In this document: positions 13,313 to 16,585 of the stretch, piece after piece
Layout of the letters: each line of letters starts with the position of its first letter
How positions within the stretch are numbered: the first letter of the stretch is position 1
DNA from: JALZDI01 sp036259355
GTDB lineage: Bacteria > Actinomycetota > Actinomycetes > Propionibacteriales > Nocardioidaceae
Assembly: GCA_036259355.1 (NCBI GenBank)
Contig: DATABY010000002.1
Location: 1 to 16,585, forward strand
DNA length: 16,585 nucleotides
Reading direction: 5' to 3'
The notes under the pieces: model-generated
What the model was told of the DNA's origin: nothing
Database searches by the model: none
What the model saw: the letters and a program-made list of their open reading frames with translations, nothing else
Made by a program: the position numbers and the translations under genes

Positions 13313-16300
13313 TCAGGCCGGCTCGGCGTCGCGCAGGCGCTGGCTGATCACGGTCGTGACTCCATCGCCTCGCATCGACGCGCCGTACAGCGCGTCGGCG
13401 ACCTCCATCGTGCGCTTCTGGTGCGTGATCACGACCAGCTGGCTGTTGTCTCGCAGCTCCTCGTAGATCTGCAGGAGCCGACCGAGGTTGGTGTCGTCGA
13501 GCGCAGCCTCGACCTCGTCGAGGATGTAGAAGGGGCTCGGCCGGGCCTTGAACAGCGCCACCAGGAACGTGACGGCGACCAGTGAGCGCTCGCCGCCGGA
13601 CAGCAGGGACAACCGCTTGATCTTCTTGCCGGGCGGGCGCGCCTCGACCTCGATGCCGGTGGTCAGCATGTCGTCGGGCTCGGTGAGCACGAGCCGTCCC
13701 TCGCCGCCGGGGAACAGCCGGGCGAAGACCTCGGCGAACTCACGTTGGACGTCGGCGAACGCCTCGGTGAAGACCTGCTCGACGCGCTGGTCGACCTCAC
13801 GCACGATGTCGAGCAGGTCGCGCCGGGTCTTCTTCAGATCCTCGAGCTGCTCGGTGAGGAACTTGTGCCGCTCCTCCAGCGCGGAGAACTCCTCCAGGGC
13901 CAGGGGGTTGACCTTGCCCAGCATGGCCAGCTGACGCTCGGCCGAGCGCAGCCGCTTCTCCTGCTCGGCGCGGACGAACGGAACCGCCTCCGCCTCCGGC
14001 TCCTGGCTGTGTCCACCGCTGGACTCATCGTCGGACACGGCCGGCGGCGCCGGCACGAGTACGTCCGGCCCGTAGTCGGTGACCAGGGCGTCGGGGTCGA
14101 GCCCGAGCTCATCGAGCGCGCGCTGCTCGAGCTGCTCGATGCGCAGCCGTTGCTCGGTCCGGGCCATCTCGTCGCGATGCACCGTGTCGGTCAGCCTGGC
14201 CAGCTCGGCGTCCAGGTCGCGCACGCCGCTGCGGACGGCCGACAGCTGCTGCTCGCGCTCGGAACGCTCGCGTGCCGCCTCGTCCCTGGCCCGCGCCGCC
14301 TCGCCCAGCGACTCCTCCAGCCGGGCGAGCACCACGGCAGCGGCACGACCGACGGCCTGCGCGACCTGCGCCTCCCGCTGTCGACGCTCCCGGCGGGCGA
14401 CCGCGCGGGCGCGGGCCTCCCGCTCCTTGCGGGCGGACTCCCGCAGCCCGTCGGCTCGACCGTGCAGGGCGCGGGCCCGCTCCTCGGCGGTACGCAGCGC
14501 CAGGCGGGCGTCGGTCTCGGCGCGCCTCGCCTCCTTGGCGGCGGCGGCCAGGCTCTCCAGCTGCGACGTGTCGGGCTCCTCGTCGGGCGCCTCCTCCGCC
14601 GACCGCAGCCGCTGCTCGAGCTCCGCGAGCCCCGCCAGCTCACGGTCGCGTGCGGTCCCGGCCTCCTCGATGGCGTGGGCGAGGCGGTCGGCCTCCGCGC
14701 GGGCCGAGCGCGCCTGCGAGCCGAGCTGCCCGAGCTCCTCGGCGACGGCGGAGAGCGCGGCATCGGACTCGTGCAGCCTGGCCAGCGCGACGTCGACGCG
14801 CCGCTGCGCCTCGCCCGTCTCCTCCTCGAGCCGGGCGATGTCGAACCGCAGCCGCTCGCAGCCCCGGGTGGCCTCACCGAGCTGGTCGGAGGCCTCCTCC
14901 ACCGCGGCCTGGACCTCGATCAGCGACGGCGTCGAGGACGAGCCACCGGCGGCGAAGTGGGCACCGAGCAGGTCGCCCTCACGCGTGACCGCGGTGACGT
15001 CGGTCAGGCGGTCGACCAGCCCTCGCGCGGCCGTGAGGTCGTCGACGATCGCCGTCTTGTGCAGGATGCGGCGCAGCGCCCCTCGCAGCTGCGCCGGTGC
15101 CTCCACCACGTCGACGGCGTAGACGGCCGCTCCGGGCAGGGCCGGCCAGTCGGTGCCGTCAGCCTCGTCGCTGCCGAGCAACAGACCCGCACGGCCGAGG
15201 TCGTCGTTCTTGAGATGCCCGATGGCGTCGACGGCCACGTCGACGTGGGAGACGGCCACGGCGTCGGCGGCGGTGCCGAGCGCGGCGGCGACCGCGGCCT
15301 CGAAGCCGGACCGCACGGACAGCAGCGCGGCCACCGAGCCCAGCAGGCCGGAGACCTGGTCACTGGCCGCAAGCAGCGCTCCGGCGCCGTCCTTGCGGGT
15401 CAGACCCAGCTCGAGCGCCTCCTTGCGCGCGGCCAGGGCGGCGCGCTCGCGCTCGGCCTCCTGCGACTCCTCGCGCAGCTTGGCCAGCCGCTCGGTGAGG
15501 TCACCGAGCTGCGCCTGGGCCGCGTCGTGCTCCTCGTCCAGGCCACGCTCCCCGGCGTCGAGGCTGGCGACCCGGGTCTCCAGCGCCGTGAACTCGTGCT
15601 GGGCGCGGTCGGCACGCGCGCCGGCCTCCTGGTGGGCCGCGGTCAACCGGCCGATCTCGTCCTCGGCCGCGGCGGCGCGGCTCTTCAGCGCGTTGACCTT
15701 GCCGGCCAGCCGGGCCAGGCCCTCGCGCCGGTCGGCGGCCGCGCGGACCAGGCCGGTGACCCGTTGCTCCTCGTCGCTGTGCGCCGCCTCGGCGGCCTGG
15801 CGTGCCGTGACGGCCTCGTCGAGCGTGCCGCGGTGCCGCTGCACCTCGGCGGCGATGGCCTCCTCCTGCTGCCCGACCCGGTCCGCCTCGGCCTCGAGCT
15901 CGTCCGGGTCACGCCCCGGCCGGTTGTCGTCGTCGGCGGGCTCGTCGGCGAGGATCCGGACGCGCTCGGCCGCCAGGCCCTGGGCGCCGCGGACGCGTTC
16001 GCGCAGACCGGACAGGTCGTACCAGGTCTCCTGGGCCGTGGCCAGTCGTGGTGCGTCCGCGCGCAGCGCCTCCTCCAGCGCCACCTCCTGCTCGCGGCTC
16101 CTGGCCAGCTCGGCCTCCACGCCGGCCCGGCGGTCCCGCAGCGCGGACTCGTCGGCAAGCTCCTGCTCCAGGGACGACCGTGCGCCGACGAGGTCGTCGG
16201 CGAGCAACCGCGCCCGGGCGTCGCGGGCGTCCGACTGCACGACCACGGCCTTGCGGGCCACCTCGGCCTGGCGGCCCAGCGGCTTCAGCTGCCGGCGGAT

Positions 16301-16585
16301 CTCGCTGAGCAGGTCACCCAGGCGGTGGAGGTTGCCCTCGGTGGCGTCGAGCTTGCGCAGCGCCTTCTCCTTGCGCTTGCGGTGCTTGAGGACGCCCGCC
16401 GCCTCCTCGATGAAGCCGCGGCGCTCCTCGGGCGAGGCGTGCAGAACCCCGTCGAGCTGCCCCTGTCCGACGACGACGTGCATCTCCCGGCCGATCCCGG
16501 AGTCGCTGAGCAGCTCCTGCACGTCGAGGAGCCGGCAGCCGTGCCCGTTGATGGCGTACTCGGAGCCGCCGTTGCGGAACATCGT
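13313..16585 (-). CDS. smc: Chromosome segregation ATPase SMC (5' end beyond window)
   Basis: 1090 residues are visible; the start and Walker A motif lie upstream of the window. By comparison with family members about 105 residues are missing. SMC dimers with ScpA/ScpB act in chromosome organisation and origin segregation. Visible: FRNGGSEYAING and LLSDSGIGREMHVVVGQGQLD (end of the head, including the Q-rich region), a first coiled coil of roughly 330 residues, a hinge domain (about 405-545 of the fragment, glycine-rich with SVAALLSV and AVYAVDVV), a second coiled coil rich in Arg, Glu and Ala, then the C-terminal head with LSLLSGGERS (about 989), the Walker B FYILDEVEAALDD (about 1018) and the D-loop and H-loop (VVITHQK). 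The frame is intact throughout. It precedes the thioesterase gene by 21 bp. Confidence 0.97.
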   Translation of the reverse strand, partial: TMFRNGGSEYAINGHGCRLLDVQELLSDSGIGREMHVVVGQGQLDGVLHASPEERRGFIEEAAGVLKHRKRKEKALRKLDATEGNLHRLGDLLSEIRRQLKPLGRQAEVARKAVVVQSDARDARARLLADDLVGARSSLEQELADESALRDRRAGVEAELARSREQEVALEEALRADAPRLATAQETWYDLSGLRERVRGAQGLAAERVRILADEPADDDNRPGRDPDELEAEADRVGQQEEAIAAEVQRHRGTLDEAVTARQAAEAAHSDEEQRVTGLVRAAADRREGLARLAGKVNALKSRAAAAEDEIGRLTAAHQEAGARADRAQHEFTALETRVASLDAGERGLDEEHDAAQAQLGDLTERLAKLREESQEAERERAALAARKEALELGLTRKDGAGALLAASDQVSGLLGSVAALLSVRSGFEAAVAAALGTAADAVAVSHVDVAVDAIGHLKNDDLGRAGLLLGSDEADGTDWPALPGAAVYAVDVVEAPAQLRGALRRILHKTAIVDDLTAARGLVDRLTDVTAVTREGDLLGAHFAAGGSSSTPSLIEVQAAVEEASDQLGEATRGCERLRFDIARLEEETGEAQRRVDVALARLHESDAALSAVAEELGQLGSQARSARAEADRLAHAIEEAGTARDRELAGLAELEQRLRSAEEAPDEEPDTSQLESLAAAAKEARRAETDARLALRTAEERARALHGRADGLRESARKEREARARAVARRERRQREAQVAQAVGRAAAVVLARLEESLGEAARARDEAARERSEREQQLSAVRSGVRDLDAELARLTDTVHRDEMARTEQRLRIEQLEQRALDELGLDPDALVTDYGPDVLVPAPPAVSDDESSGGHSQEPEAEAVPFVRAEQEKRLRSAERQLAMLGKVNPLALEEFSALEERHKFLTEQLEDLKKTRRDLLDIVREVDQRVEQVFTEAFADVQREFAEVFARLFPGGEGRLVLTEPDDMLTTGIEVEARPPGKKIKRLSLLSGGERSLVAVTFLVALFKARPSPFYILDEVEAALDDTNLGRLLQIYEELRDNSQLVVITHQKRTMEVADALYGASMRGDGVTTVISQRLRDAEPA

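Noticed and set aside
14079..15122. 347-codon Ser/Arg-rich plus-strand ORF opposite smc
   Set aside because: Mirror of the Glu/Arg/Ala-rich SMC coiled coil; its low-complexity Ser/Ala/Arg content is the expected antisense product.
1..16585. tRNA or rRNA genes, insertion sequences, CRISPR arrays, phage genes
   Set aside because: No matching structures, terminal repeats, transposase motifs or spaced repeats were seen on either strand.

Overview
This is a very GC-rich window whose gene content and order point to an actinomycete (Actinomycetota). The smc, ftsY, amtB, glnK and glnD genes lie in that order on the minus strand, the FtsY has an N-terminal membrane anchor, and an actinobacterial-type catalase/Fur-family pair is present. 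A Nocardioidaceae-like relative is plausible, but this is an inference and was not tested.

Layout. The right end (13.3-16.6 kb, minus strand) is smc, cut off at its 5' end by the window edge. It is followed 21 bp downstream by a hotdog thioesterase and then a secreted YkuD-type L,D-transpeptidase-like protein. The left end (1-5.3 kb, minus strand) is ftsY, then a ~184 bp regulatory gap holding a GlnR-like box, then the ammonium operon amtB-glnK-glnD. That operon is tightly overlapped, and glnD runs off the left edge near its C-terminus.

Between the two conserved blocks sits an ~8 kb, mainly plus-strand segment. It contains: (i) a PerR/CatR-like Fur regulator and a monofunctional haem catalase, with a promoter and inverted-repeat operator, probably transcribed leaderless and closed by a strong hairpin terminator; (ii) a candidate 19-codon upstream ORF, a membrane GGDEF-EAL cyclic-di-GMP enzyme and a family-3 solute-binding lipoprotein, linked by ATGA overlaps; (iii) a small conserved membrane protein of unknown function and a divergent YhhN-family (lysoplasmalogenase-like) membrane protein. 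A small single-span membrane protein of unknown function lies on the minus strand, divergent from the Fur regulator and upstream of ftsY.

How they work together. AmtB, GlnK and GlnD form the ammonium import and nitrogen-sensing unit. The Fur regulator and catalase form a peroxide-response unit. The GGDEF-EAL protein and the orphan binding lipoprotein look like a ligand-sensing c-di-GMP module, analogous in layout to the NspS/MbaA pair of Vibrio; this is the most interesting part of the window. SMC and FtsY are housekeeping (chromosome organisation and co-translational membrane targeting). No RNA genes, insertion sequences, CRISPR arrays or phage genes were seen, and no gene-free stretch exceeds 300 bases.
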